NCBI GenBank assembly: GCA_903642325.1
Contig: CAHJWM010000051.1
Location: 1-34,985 of the forward strand
Direction of reading: 5' to 3'
Length of the DNA: 34,985 nucleotides
Source of the DNA: Myxococcales bacterium
GTDB taxonomy: Bacteria; Myxococcota_A; Polyangia; Polyangiales; Polyangiaceae
Shown here: positions 1-7,327 of the stretch, in pieces
How positions within the stretch are numbered: the first letter of the stretch is position 1
Layout: each line of letters begins with the position of its first letter
Position numbers and translations under genes: made by a program
Notes under the pieces: generated by a model
Database searches by the model: none
Told to the model about the DNA's origin: nothing
The model's input: the letters and a program-made list of their open reading frames with translations, nothing else

Positions 1-232
1 CGGCGGCCGCACCGGCCACGCCGGCGGCGCCCGTGGCACCCGCATAGCGTCGGCGGAAGCGGTCGACACGACCCTGCGTATCCATCATGCGCTGCTTGCC
101 CGTGTAAAACGGGTGACACGCCGCGCACACGTCGACCTGAAGCTCGGTCTTGGTGGAACGAGTCTCGAACTTGTTGCCACAAGCGCAAGCCACCGCGACC
201 GTGTTGTATTCCGGGTGAATGCCGTCTTTCAT
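1..232 (-). CDS. rpmE: 50S ribosomal protein L31, C-terminus beyond window
   Basis: Ribosomal protein L31 of the large subunit, zinc-binding form. The 77 visible residues begin [10 protein letters not shown]. They carry the CxC...CxxC zinc ribbon at C16, C18, C36 and C39, followed by the family's HPFYTGKQ segment (H40-Q47). The ATG at 232 is preceded by AGGAG about 8 bases upstream. The conserved L31 core ends near residue 63 (RFRRRY). After that the frame continues into an Ala/Gly-rich tail that is still open at the left edge, so this L31 is longer than the usual 66-70 residues. The tail could be a lineage-specific extension. Its true end cannot be seen here. Confidence 0.95.
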   Translation of the reverse strand, partial: MKDGIHPEYNTVAVACACGNKFETRSTKTELQVDVCAACHPFYTGKQRMMDTQGRVDRFRRRYAGATGAAGVAGAAA

Positions 233-507
233 CGCGACTCTCCTGAAGCCTTCTCGGCTGCCCTGGCCACGCGCCAGGGTGTGCGAAAAGGACGCGCAGG
301 CTAGCTTGCGTCGTCGATCCGTACAAGCAAGCCCTTGCGGCGGCGCCCTCTGAGCGCCGGCTGGTTCGAACACGCGGCCGAACGACGCACGACGTGAACG
401 ACCCGCGAGCGTCGAAAATCGCATTCGAATCAATGGGTTAGACCCGCTTTATCGGTTGCGGCCCGGAACTTGACCGGTGCCCGTTTTTCCATCAAGGATC
501 GCGCCGC

Positions 508-1482
508 ATGTCGGACTCGTCGCGTCGCGAGGCGCTGAAGCGCATCGGGCTGGCCGGTGCCGCCCTAGGCGGCGCTGTAGTGACGGCGAAACTGGCCTAC
601 GATCCGGGCGGCTTCGGCTTGGCGGAGGCCGCAGGCAAACGGGAAGTGCGCGACTTTCGGATCCATGCGCCCGGGTCCGCCGCGGACCCCGTGTTTGCGA
701 TCGCCAAGAGCACCACCGATCCGGCCGAGCTAGTGCGGAGGGCGGTCGCTGCTCTCGGTGGCATGAAGCGCTTCGTGTCCCGTGGCGACGTGGTGGCGGT
801 CAAGCCGAACATCGGTTGGGATCGCATGCCGGTGCATGCAGCCAACACCAACCCCCTCGTCGTAGCCGAGGTAGTAAAGCTTGCCTTCGACGCGGGCGCC
901 AAAGAAGTGATCGTCACCGACGCGTCTTGCAACGAGGCGAACCGCTGCTTTCAACGCTCCGGCATTTGGCGAGCCACCTACGCCGTGGGAGCGAACGTCA
1001 TTTTGCCCTCCGCTCATCGCTTTCGCGACATGCGCATGAAGGGCGAGGTGCTCGACCAGTGGCCAGTGTACTTGCCGCTCGTGAATGCGGACAAGGTGAT
1101 CAACGTGCCCATCGCCAAGCATCACAACTTGTCGAAGTTCACCTGCGGCATGAAGAATTGGTACGGCATCCTCGGCGGCCGGCGCAATCGTCTGCACCAG
1201 AATATCGACGTCTCTATCGCTGACTTGGCGACCTTCATGCGTCCTACGCTCACGATCGTAGACGCCACGCGTGTGCTCCTCAGGAACGGCCCGCAAGGCG
1301 GCAATATCGATGACGCCAAAGACATGCATCAAGTGATCGCCGGCCTGGATCAGGTGGCGGTCGATGCCTATAGCTGCACGTTGATCGGTGAGAGTCCCGC
1401 GAACGTGCGCTATCTGAAGCTCGGGCACGAGCGCGGTATTGGTAACATGTTTTGGCAGCAAGTCCCCCACGTGGAGGTCTGA
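508..1482 (+). CDS. Tat-exported DUF362 domain protein
   Basis: A 324-residue protein of the DUF362 family, whose biochemical role is not established. The N-terminus has a twin-arginine export signal: S5-R6-R7-E-A-L10-K11 followed by a Gly/Ala-rich hydrophobic stretch to about residue 30, so the mature protein should be periplasmic or membrane-anchored. The body shows DUF362-like segments: VVAVKPNIGWDR (about 93-104), a VIVTDASCNEA segment, and VINVPIAKHHNLSKFTCGMKNW (about 200-221). The ATG is preceded by AAGGA about 10 bases upstream. The stop lies 56 bases before the start of the polyferredoxin, so the two are probably co-transcribed. DUF362 proteins are often found beside or fused to ferredoxin domains; here the iron-sulfur part is a separate membrane protein. 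The link to electron transfer is inference. Confidence 0.85.
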   Translation: MSDSSRREALKRIGLAGAALGGAVVTAKLAYDPGGFGLAEAAGKREVRDFRIHAPGSAADPVFAIAKSTTDPAELVRRAVAALGGMKRFVSRGDVVAVKPNIGWDRMPVHAANTNPLVVAEVVKLAFDAGAKEVIVTDASCNEANRCFQRSGIWRATYAVGANVILPSAHRFRDMRMKGEVLDQWPVYLPLVNADKVINVPIAKHHNLSKFTCGMKNWYGILGGRRNRLHQNIDVSIADLATFMRPTLTIVDATRVLLRNGPQGGNIDDAKDMHQVIAGLDQVAVDAYSCTLIGESPANVRYLKLGHERGIGNMFWQQVPHVEV

Positions 1483-1537
1483 TGTCGACGACCCGTACCG
1501 GCTCGATCGAGCGGCTAGGGATGGCGCGGGGAGAGCG

Positions 1538-3475
1538 ATGAACGAGGAGCTGCCCGCGCCCATTCCCTGGCTCGGCAACGCCGGTAAAGTCGCGCCCCTC
1601 GACCGCGTCGAGGCAGCGGCGGCGACGCCCCAATTGATTCAGATTCGCAAAGCGGCGAAATCAGCGCCGGCTCCGGCGCTGTATGCGGCCACGTCCGCGT
1701 CCGCCACGATGACGAACAGTGGCGGGCCGAGCGCCCCCACCAAACCCAAACCGGTCGCTAAGAAGCGGCCCGGTTCCGGCATTCCGGCGCGCAAAGTGAT
1801 CCGGATCCTGGTCTGGGTTCGGCGCGCGGCGCAGGTCGGTTTCTTGGGCTTGTTTCTGTATTTTTTGGCGAGCACCGCTTTTCGCGGCACCTTCGCCGCT
1901 ACCGCCGGCGAGCCCGTGCGCTTGCCCCTGCCGGTCGAAGGTTTTTTGCTGGCTGACCCGTTCGTGGGCGCGATGACCCTGCTGAGCACGCACACCATCT
2001 ACCGAGGTCTGGCTTGGTCGCTGGTAGTGCTCGCGCTCACGCTCGTGTTCGGGCGCGTTTTCTGCGGTTGGATTTGCCCGTTCGGGACGCTGCACCACTT
2101 CTTCAGCTGGATTTTTCCGAGCCGCTACTTGCGCGGCAACAAGCGAGTCGAGACGAATCGCACGCATTGGTGGCAGGCCGGCAAATATTACATCATGTGG
2201 GGCTTCATTGGCGCGGCGGTCGTCGGGAGCTCCATCGGCGGGTTGCTCGACCCGATCTGCGTTGCCGTGCGCACCATTGGCCTGGGCGTCATTCCGGCCT
2301 TGCAATACTTCGGGGTGCGTTCGGCCGCGGTGGTTGCCAGCAGCAACGTGCGCACGCTGCAGAACGCGACCGATACCGCTCAGGATTTTTTGGCGCGCAC
2401 CGTGTGGACCGCCAATCAGGGTTACTTCCACCAAACGTGGTTGATCGTTTTCTTCCTGGTGGGCGTGCTCTTCATGAACCGGTTCATTCCGCGGTTCTGG
2501 TGCCGAGCGCTGTGCCCACTCGGCGCCTTTCTAGGCGTTTTCTCACGCTTCTCGCTGTTTGGAATGGAGAAGGACCACGCCAAGTGTACGGACTGCAATC
2601 TCTGCCTCGTCAATTGTCAGGGCGCTGACAACCCCCAGGGCGGGGTGAAACATCGCCAAGACGAATGCCACATGTGCCTGAACTGCGAGAACGCCTGCCC
2701 GGAGGATGTGATCAAGTTTCGCTTCTTGCCCAAGCGCACGAGCACGATCTCCAAGCCGGACCTGCAGCGCCGCACGCTGGTCGCCGCGACGGCCGCCGGC
2801 GCCGTTTGCATCCCTGGCCTGCGCATCGCCAATTGGCCCGACAAAGCTTACAGCGAGAAAGTGATCCGGCCGCCGGGTGCGGTGGAAGAACGCGCGTTCC
2901 TCGAACGCTGCATTCGTTGCGCCGAGTGCATGAAAGTGTGCCCCAACAACGCCCTTCACCCGGCCTTCTTCGAGGCCGGTATCGAAGGCCTGTGGACGCC
3001 GATCCTGATCCCGCGCATCGGCTACTGCGAGTTTTCGTGCGTGCTCTGCGGGCAGGTGTGCCCGACCGGCGCCATTCAGAAGATCACCGAGAAGCAGAAG
3101 ATGGGCATTGGTCAGAAGCCGATTTCTGTCGGCACGGCCATGTACGATCAGGGGCGCTGCTTGCCCTGGGCAATGGCCACGCCCTGCATCGTTTGCGAAG
3201 AGTTTTGTCCGACTTCACCAAAAGCAATTTGGCCGGAAGCGGTCGAGGTACCGAAGCGCGACAGCAAGTATCAAAAAGAGGGGGAACAAGCCGCGATGCT
3301 GACCGTGAAGGTGCAGCGTCCACATGTAGACCCAGGGCTGTGCGTTGGCTGCGGCGCCTGCGAAAAGGTGTGCCCCATTGTCGACAAGCCGGCGGTTTAC
3401 GTCACGAACGCGGGCGAGACACGCTCCAAAACCAACGTAATTTTGCTGGAAAATACCGCATACGGCCAGTCCTGA
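1538..3475 (+). CDS. NapH/MauN-NapG/MauM-like fused membrane polyferredoxin
   Basis: A 645-residue membrane iron-sulfur protein. Residues 1-75 are a low-complexity cytoplasmic-type leader. A multi-pass membrane part follows (about 85-340) with the two NapH/NosR-type motifs C176-GWI-C180-P and C322-RAL-C326-P. Two 4Fe-4S motifs come next: C350/353/356/360 and C377/380/383/387. Residues 409-425 then show a buried twin-arginine-like stretch (R411-R412 plus an Ala-rich hydrophobic run). After it is a NapG/MauM-like ferredoxin with cysteine groups at C458/461/464/468, C497/501/504/508, C550/553/557 and C602/605/608/612. This looks like NapH joined to NapG in one chain. By family analogy it would pass electrons from quinol toward a periplasmic acceptor. 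The acceptor is unknown; the upstream Tat-exported DUF362 protein is the obvious candidate partner. The frame stays open upstream to 1439, but the ATG at 1538 has GGGGAGAG just before it and is preferred. Confidence 0.88.
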   Translation: MNEELPAPIPWLGNAGKVAPLDRVEAAAATPQLIQIRKAAKSAPAPALYAATSASATMTNSGGPSAPTKPKPVAKKRPGSGIPARKVIRILVWVRRAAQVGFLGLFLYFLASTAFRGTFAATAGEPVRLPLPVEGFLLADPFVGAMTLLSTHTIYRGLAWSLVVLALTLVFGRVFCGWICPFGTLHHFFSWIFPSRYLRGNKRVETNRTHWWQAGKYYIMWGFIGAAVVGSSIGGLLDPICVAVRTIGLGVIPALQYFGVRSAAVVASSNVRTLQNATDTAQDFLARTVWTANQGYFHQTWLIVFFLVGVLFMNRFIPRFWCRALCPLGAFLGVFSRFSLFGMEKDHAKCTDCNLCLVNCQGADNPQGGVKHRQDECHMCLNCENACPEDVIKFRFLPKRTSTISKPDLQRRTLVAATAAGAVCIPGLRIANWPDKAYSEKVIRPPGAVEERAFLERCIRCAECMKVCPNNALHPAFFEAGIEGLWTPILIPRIGYCEFSCVLCGQVCPTGAIQKITEKQKMGIGQKPISVGTAMYDQGRCLPWAMATPCIVCEEFCPTSPKAIWPEAVEVPKRDSKYQKEGEQAAMLTVKVQRPHVDPGLCVGCGACEKVCPIVDKPAVYVTNAGETRSKTNVILLENTAYGQS

Positions 3476-3510
3476 GCACGCGTTACGCGGGCACCCCGGA
3501 CCGCGTCAGC

Positions 3511-3677
3511 GCGGTCGGCGCCACCATCGATCGCCGTGGACGACAACGGCTCATGCGCGATTGCACTTGCGGCAACGGGGTCTGGGTAGCCTGTACGATT
3601 TCCCTCATAACTGTGGCGAAGAGTGCAAGACCTCGTGCGGTAACGGCAACTGCGACGGTCTCGGCGCTTGCCAGTAA
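3511..3677 (+). pseudogene. Cys-rich secreted-type domain remnant, frameshifted
   Basis: No single frame is convincing, but pieces of one Cys-rich domain line up across three frames. The pieces in order are: VGATI (from 3514), VDDNGSC (3536-3556, next frame), DCTCGNGVWVAC (3559-3594, first frame again), then YDFPHNCGEECKTSCGNGNC and DGLGACQ (3594-3674, third frame) with stop TAA at 3675. A single -1 step at the TGT/TAC junction (3592-3596) joins the last two pieces smoothly. The spacing resembles Cys-rich repeats common in myxobacterial secreted proteins (general impression, not a search result). It may be a decayed gene between the polyferredoxin and the FHA gene, or a gene broken by indel sequencing errors. 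I see no clear start. Confidence 0.35.
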
Positions 3678-3723
3678 AGGGGTAGTTACCGAAGCGGGGG
3701 CAAGCTAAGCTCGCCCCAACGCG

Positions 3724-5124
3724 ATGACGGCAGACGCCAGCATATCAACATTGCGCACGCAGGCGGGGCGCGTCGCCGAGTGGTTGGTCGAGAAGGCGCG
3801 CCCGGACGAGGCGGTGGCGCTCCTGAGTGCGTGGGCCGCCAATGGCCCAAACGATGCCGAGGGCCAACAGCTACTGGCCGAGGCGCTGCGCATCGATCCT
3901 GGCGCCCGCGTGGCGCAGCTCGCTTTCGAGCGAATGGAGGGAGTTGGCGGTGATCAGGCCGATCTCGGCGCCGCGGTAAGCCGCTACTCGCCAACCGAGC
4001 TTGCCAAGCTCGAAGCCGAAATGAAGCGGCCGAGCTTTCGGCGCGCGCAGATGGGCTTCAACAACAACATCAAGTTTCGTGAAACCGTGTTTCACGTTCA
4101 GACTGAGGACTCCGGTCTCGATCAGCCGCACATCATCACGCACCTCTTTGCCGATGGCGGTCGTGTGGTCAAGAGCCACAAACGTTCGTATGGTGATCAC
4201 GTCGCGCGCCCCGACATCGCCGAGTACGTGCGCAAGCTGATGAAGGCGCAACACCTAGAGATGGTGATGGCGCTGCGCGACGGCGCATTCGACAACGTTC
4301 TGGCGGGCCGCGAGCTAGGTGGGGTCTCTTTGCTGACGCATGAGCCGACGGTGCCGACGCGGGTCAACAAGGGGCAAGGCGTGTCGACCGCCGGGGCGGC
4401 GGCAGGTGCCGAGGTACCCCCCGCGTCGAACCCCGCCGCCATTGTGACCGCGGTAGAAGTGCCCGAGCCGCAGAAGGCAGTCTTCACGCTGCACGTGCGG
4501 CGTTCGTTGTCGGGTGGGCCAGAGCGCTACGATCCGACCGGCAACGAGGCGGTCATCGGCTCGCTCGGCAGCATTTCTTTGCCGGGAGAGCACTTCTGTC
4601 ATCCGCGAGAGGCGCGGCTCAGCGTCCGTGACGAGCGGCTTTGGCTCGAAGACCTGGCCGGCGGCAACGGGGTATTTTTGCGCATCCGCACCCCGGTCGC
4701 GTTGGAGCTGGGAGATGAATTCGTGGTTGGGGACCAGCTGCTACGGATCGAAAAGAACCCAGTGCCCGACGACGGTCCGGACCCGGCGCCGACCTATTTC
4801 TATTCCTCGCCCAAGTGGCCGTCTTCCTTCCGCGTGCTTCAGATCTTCGAGGGCGGAGCCAACGGCTGCTGTGTCGTCGCCAGAGGAAACACGCTGCAGG
4901 TGGGATCGGCCATCGGAGATCTCGTTTTCCCCGACGACCCGCTCGTGGACGAACAGCACTGCCTCATCGAGGAGCAGGCCGGCACCGTGGTGTTGACGGA
5001 CATGGGCTCGCGCACCGGCGTCTTCGTCCGCGTGCGCGGCGAGCAGGAGCTGAATCAAGGCGATGAGCTTCTGATCGGTCGGACCCGATTGGTCGTGGAC
5101 CTCAAGCGCAAATCTGCCGCTTGA
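3724..5124 (+). CDS. Double FHA-domain protein
   Basis: A 466-residue cytoplasmic protein with no signal peptide. Residues 1-75 form a TPR-like helical repeat (EKARPDEAVALLSAWAANGP...). Residues 100-195 are a separate conserved-looking block (NNNIKFRETVFHVQTED, then HIITHLFADGG) that I cannot name. An Ala/Pro linker follows. Two FHA folds come next: about 270-360 (LPGEHFCHPREARL, then LEDLAGGNGVFLRI) and about 375-460 (FPDDPLVDEQHCLIEE, then LTDMGSRTGVFVRV). FHA domains bind phosphothreonine, so this protein probably reads Ser/Thr kinase output; a Hanks-type kinase is encoded at 22417-24051. The canonical FHA GR-S core is degenerate in the first copy. The start ATG has only a weak ribosome site. 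Confidence 0.85.
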   Translation: MTADASISTLRTQAGRVAEWLVEKARPDEAVALLSAWAANGPNDAEGQQLLAEALRIDPGARVAQLAFERMEGVGGDQADLGAAVSRYSPTELAKLEAEMKRPSFRRAQMGFNNNIKFRETVFHVQTEDSGLDQPHIITHLFADGGRVVKSHKRSYGDHVARPDIAEYVRKLMKAQHLEMVMALRDGAFDNVLAGRELGGVSLLTHEPTVPTRVNKGQGVSTAGAAAGAEVPPASNPAAIVTAVEVPEPQKAVFTLHVRRSLSGGPERYDPTGNEAVIGSLGSISLPGEHFCHPREARLSVRDERLWLEDLAGGNGVFLRIRTPVALELGDEFVVGDQLLRIEKNPVPDDGPDPAPTYFYSSPKWPSSFRVLQIFEGGANGCCVVARGNTLQVGSAIGDLVFPDDPLVDEQHCLIEEQAGTVVLTDMGSRTGVFVRVRGEQELNQGDELLIGRTRLVVDLKRKSAA

Positions 5125-5160
5125 GCCTCAATCACAGGCCGTGCGCGGAGCAAATAACAA

Positions 5161-5190
5161 CAGCCAGATGAGCTTCTGCTCATCTGGCTG
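5161..5190 (-). terminator. Perfect 13-bp hairpin terminator
   Basis: A perfect inverted repeat: a 13-base arm at 5161-5173, loop TTCT at 5174-5177, and a 13-base complementary arm at 5178-5190. On the minus strand the stem is followed by TTGTTATTT, which fits an intrinsic terminator for the small lipoprotein gene ending at 5219. Being symmetric, and lying 36 bases after the FHA gene's stop, it may serve both converging genes. Confidence 0.8.
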
Positions 5191-5218
5191 CTGGCAAAGC
5201 GACTCGCTCTGCCTCAGA

Positions 5219-5458
5219 TCACTTCGCGGGAGCCGAAGCGCCCGTCGACGAAGTGCCGGTGGCCGGCGCGCCGGTCGTCGGAGCGTCAGCACCGGAAGCG
5301 TCGCCGGCAGGGGTATCCGTAGCCGGGGCGTCCCCCGCGGGCTTCTGCTCGCCCGCCGCGGCACCTTCGGGCGCCGCTGCATCCGGAGTGGCGCTGCCGC
5401 CACAAGCAATAGCCATCGCGCACACCGGGACCAGAGCAAACAACTTGGACATGGACAT
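5219..5458 (-). CDS. Small low-complexity lipoprotein
   Basis: A 79-residue protein with a short signal peptide (MSMSKLFALVPVCAMAIAC) ending in a lipobox-like AIAC. The lipidated cysteine would be C19, with GGS after it. The rest is Ala, Pro, Thr, Gly and Asp with PAGDA/PATGT-type imperfect repeats and no recognisable fold, which suggests a flexible surface or periplasmic peptide. AGGAG lies about 8 bases before the first ATG (5458), which decides that start over the second ATG two codons later. It is divergent from the sigma-factor operon and closed by the hairpin at 5161-5190. Function unknown. Confidence 0.8.
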   Translation of the reverse strand: MSMSKLFALVPVCAMAIACGGSATPDAAAPEGAAAGEQKPAGDAPATDTPAGDASGADAPTTGAPATGTSSTGASAPAK

Positions 5459-5573
5459 TGTTCAGACTCCTCTTGCCGACCCACACCGTAGTGAGCTCGG
5501 AACGAGGACCAGACGCGCCATTGCCGCGAAGCGGCTCACGAAAAGTGCACGCTTTCATGGACCTGCGGGGAAT

Positions 5574-5588
5574 CGGTAATGTTTACCG
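5574..5588. promoter_or_regulatory. Inverted repeat upstream of sigma operon
   Basis: CGGTAA-TGT-TTACCG, six-base arms around a three-base centre. It lies in the 220-bp divergent space between the lipoprotein start (5458) and the sigma factor start (5679), about 90 bases before the latter. Its symmetry and AT-richness relative to its surroundings suggest an operator for a dimeric regulator. Inference only. Confidence 0.35.
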
Positions 5589-5678
5589 CCCTCTACACAT
5601 CTTTTCTGGGCGCGTGAGCCGAAAAGCGCGACACTCGCGTCTCAGAACGGTGTCGAGTCCGGCCCGCGGAGTTGCTCG

Positions 5679-6314
5679 GTGAAGTTCGAAGCGCTTGCCC
5701 CCCATTTACGCCTGGTCTCGGCCAGCGCCGCGCCGTGCGAGCCCAATCCGGAGTCAGACGTCGAGGACGAGCGGCTGGTCGCCCGCGCTTGCAGTGGCGA
5801 GCTACTCGCCTTCGAGCTGCTTTACCGCAGACACGCCGGCTTCGCGCTGAGCTTGGCCGTGCGCATTCAAGGCTCCGCCACCGACGTGGAGGACATCGTG
5901 CACGATGCATTTCTCAAAGCCAGCGAGCGGATCGCCGAGCTTCGGGACGGCTCCGCATTTCGCTCGTGGCTTGGCAGCATCGTCGTGCGATTGGTGCGAA
6001 CGCGCTTACGACGACGGCGCTTGCTGAGCTCGCTTGGCCTTGCCAGCGCCGAGCCGGTCGAGCTCGATGCGATCGCCTCGCCGAATGCCGACCCGGAGAG
6101 CCGGGTACTCTTGGCGCAGATCTATTCACTTCTGCAAACCTTGCCGGCAGACGACCGCATCGCCTGGACGCTGCGCTACGTCGATCACCACCGCTTGGAA
6201 GTCGTGGCGACGCTCGTGGCATGTTCACTCGCCACGGCCAAGCGCCGCATTGCTCGCGCGCAACGCTATCTCACCGATCATTTCGTGCCAGCTTTTGCCG
6301 GGAACGCGAAATGA
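5679..6314 (+). CDS. ECF-type RNA polymerase sigma factor
   Basis: A 211-residue sigma-70-family factor of the ECF layout. Region 2 covers about residues 35-95 (LLAFELLYRRHAGFALS, then DVEDIVHDAFLKASERI, the region 2.2 signature). Region 4 covers about 148-200 (LLQTLPADDRIAWTLRYVDH, then a helix-turn-helix ending ATAKRRIARAQRYL). Regions 1.1 and 3 are absent. It directs RNA polymerase to a specific promoter set. The start is GTG at 5679, with GGAG 7 bases upstream. Its stop overlaps the next gene's ATG (ATGA), so it is translationally coupled to a single-pass membrane protein. That arrangement is typical of a sigma factor with a membrane partner. The inducing signal is unknown. Confidence 0.9.
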   Translation: MKFEALAPHLRLVSASAAPCEPNPESDVEDERLVARACSGELLAFELLYRRHAGFALSLAVRIQGSATDVEDIVHDAFLKASERIAELRDGSAFRSWLGSIVVRLVRTRLRRRRLLSSLGLASAEPVELDAIASPNADPESRVLLAQIYSLLQTLPADDRIAWTLRYVDHHRLEVVATLVACSLATAKRRIARAQRYLTDHFVPAFAGNAK

Positions 6315-7327
6315 GCCGGCGGCGGCTGCCAGAAATTCCAAAGCGCGCGCTGCGTGACTACGCCGGCAGCGAACATTTGGCCCCGGTGTGGCGTCGGCTA
6401 AAAACGGAGCTCCGTCAGGAGCCAGCGCGCGTCCGGCGTTCGCCGTTGCTGTGGACCTGGGGCTTGGCGCTGTCCGCCGCCTTGTTCGGCTCGGGAGTAC
6501 TAGTCGGTGCCCGATTCGTTCGGCCGCAGGTGCTGCCCGGCATGCAAGCCGAGCCTTCAACGCAGCACACTCGGTCAGCCGGTGCAGTGACTGCGCAAAA
6601 TGCCGCCGAGCCTGAGCTTTCGACGCCTAGACCCAAAGCGCTGCCGGCGCGGTCTCGCCGTCGCGTTGGCGCAGGCTCTTCGGCAAGCGAGCCTCTCGCA
6701 GACTCGTTCGGCACTGTCCGGCCCTCGCTATCGGGCGCCGTACCCGTATCGCCGGAGTGGCAGCGCTTGGTGGAAGCCGGCGACTTTTCCAGCGCTCGCC
6801 GCGCCCTCGATCAGCAAGGCGGCTTCGACGTTGCGATTTCACATGCCTCGCCCTCGGAGCTGATGAGCCTGGTCGACATCGCGCGAGCCTCCGGCGAGCG
6901 CCTGCAAGCGATGAGCGCGCTTCGTCAAGTATTGGCGCACCCCGAGGCACCGGAGGCTCCGCTCGCCGCGTGGACCCTAGGCAATTTGCTGGACCAGGCG
7001 GGCGACCAACCCGGCGCAGCCCAGGCCTTTGCCCTGTATCGGCGCTTGTCTCCGGCCGGCGACTTCGCCGAAGATGCGGCGGCTCGCCAAGTGGACGTGG
7101 CGCTCGCAGCGGGCAACGCCGAGCTGGTCACGCAATTGGTCGCAGATTATGCGCGCGACTTTCCCCACGGCAGACGGCTCGGCGAATTTCGCAGAGCCGA
7201 GAGGGCGCTCACGAGCGGGGACGCCGGTCCCAGCGCAAAGACCGAAGCCGCGCGTGACGAGCCCGAAGACGAGACGGACGAGGCGCAGTCGCCCGAGCAC
7301 GGCGCGTCGTTCCCCGGTTCGCACTGA
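6311..7327 (+). CDS. Single-pass membrane TPR-like protein (sigma partner)
   Basis: A 338-residue protein starting at ATG 6311 inside the sigma factor's stop (ATGA overlap). Residues 1-44 are basic and cytoplasmic, followed by one transmembrane segment (about 45-66, LLWTWGLALSAALFGSGVLVG). A Pro/Ser/Arg-rich linker leads to a helical repeat region (about 150-300) with TPR-like units such as EAPLAAWTLGNLLDQAGDQP. The tail is acidic. By position it is the candidate anti-sigma or signal-transmitting partner of the ECF factor. However, I see no zinc-binding anti-sigma motif (HxxxCxxC) in the N-terminal part, so the mechanism would be non-classical. The function is inferred from coupling and topology. 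Confidence 0.8.
   Translation: MSRRRLPEIPKRALRDYAGSEHLAPVWRRLKTELRQEPARVRRSPLLWTWGLALSAALFGSGVLVGARFVRPQVLPGMQAEPSTQHTRSAGAVTAQNAAEPELSTPRPKALPARSRRRVGAGSSASEPLADSFGTVRPSLSGAVPVSPEWQRLVEAGDFSSARRALDQQGGFDVAISHASPSELMSLVDIARASGERLQAMSALRQVLAHPEAPEAPLAAWTLGNLLDQAGDQPGAAQAFALYRRLSPAGDFAEDAAARQVDVALAAGNAELVTQLVADYARDFPHGRRLGEFRRAERALTSGDAGPSAKTEAARDEPEDETDEAQSPEHGASFPGSH

Noticed and set aside
355-395. GGTTCGAACAC resembling a tRNA T-loop
   Set aside because: The flanking bases do not form the five-base T-stem and no anticodon or acceptor arm can be built around it.
1439-1537. N-terminal extension of the polyferredoxin
   Set aside because: It would overlap the DUF362 gene; the ATG at 1538 has a good ribosome site and the extra residues look random.
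730-1578. Minus-strand frame of 282 codons opposite the DUF362 gene
   Set aside because: Composition is typical of a shadow frame in GC-rich DNA and it has no motif, while the plus strand carries a clear Tat signal and DUF362 segments.
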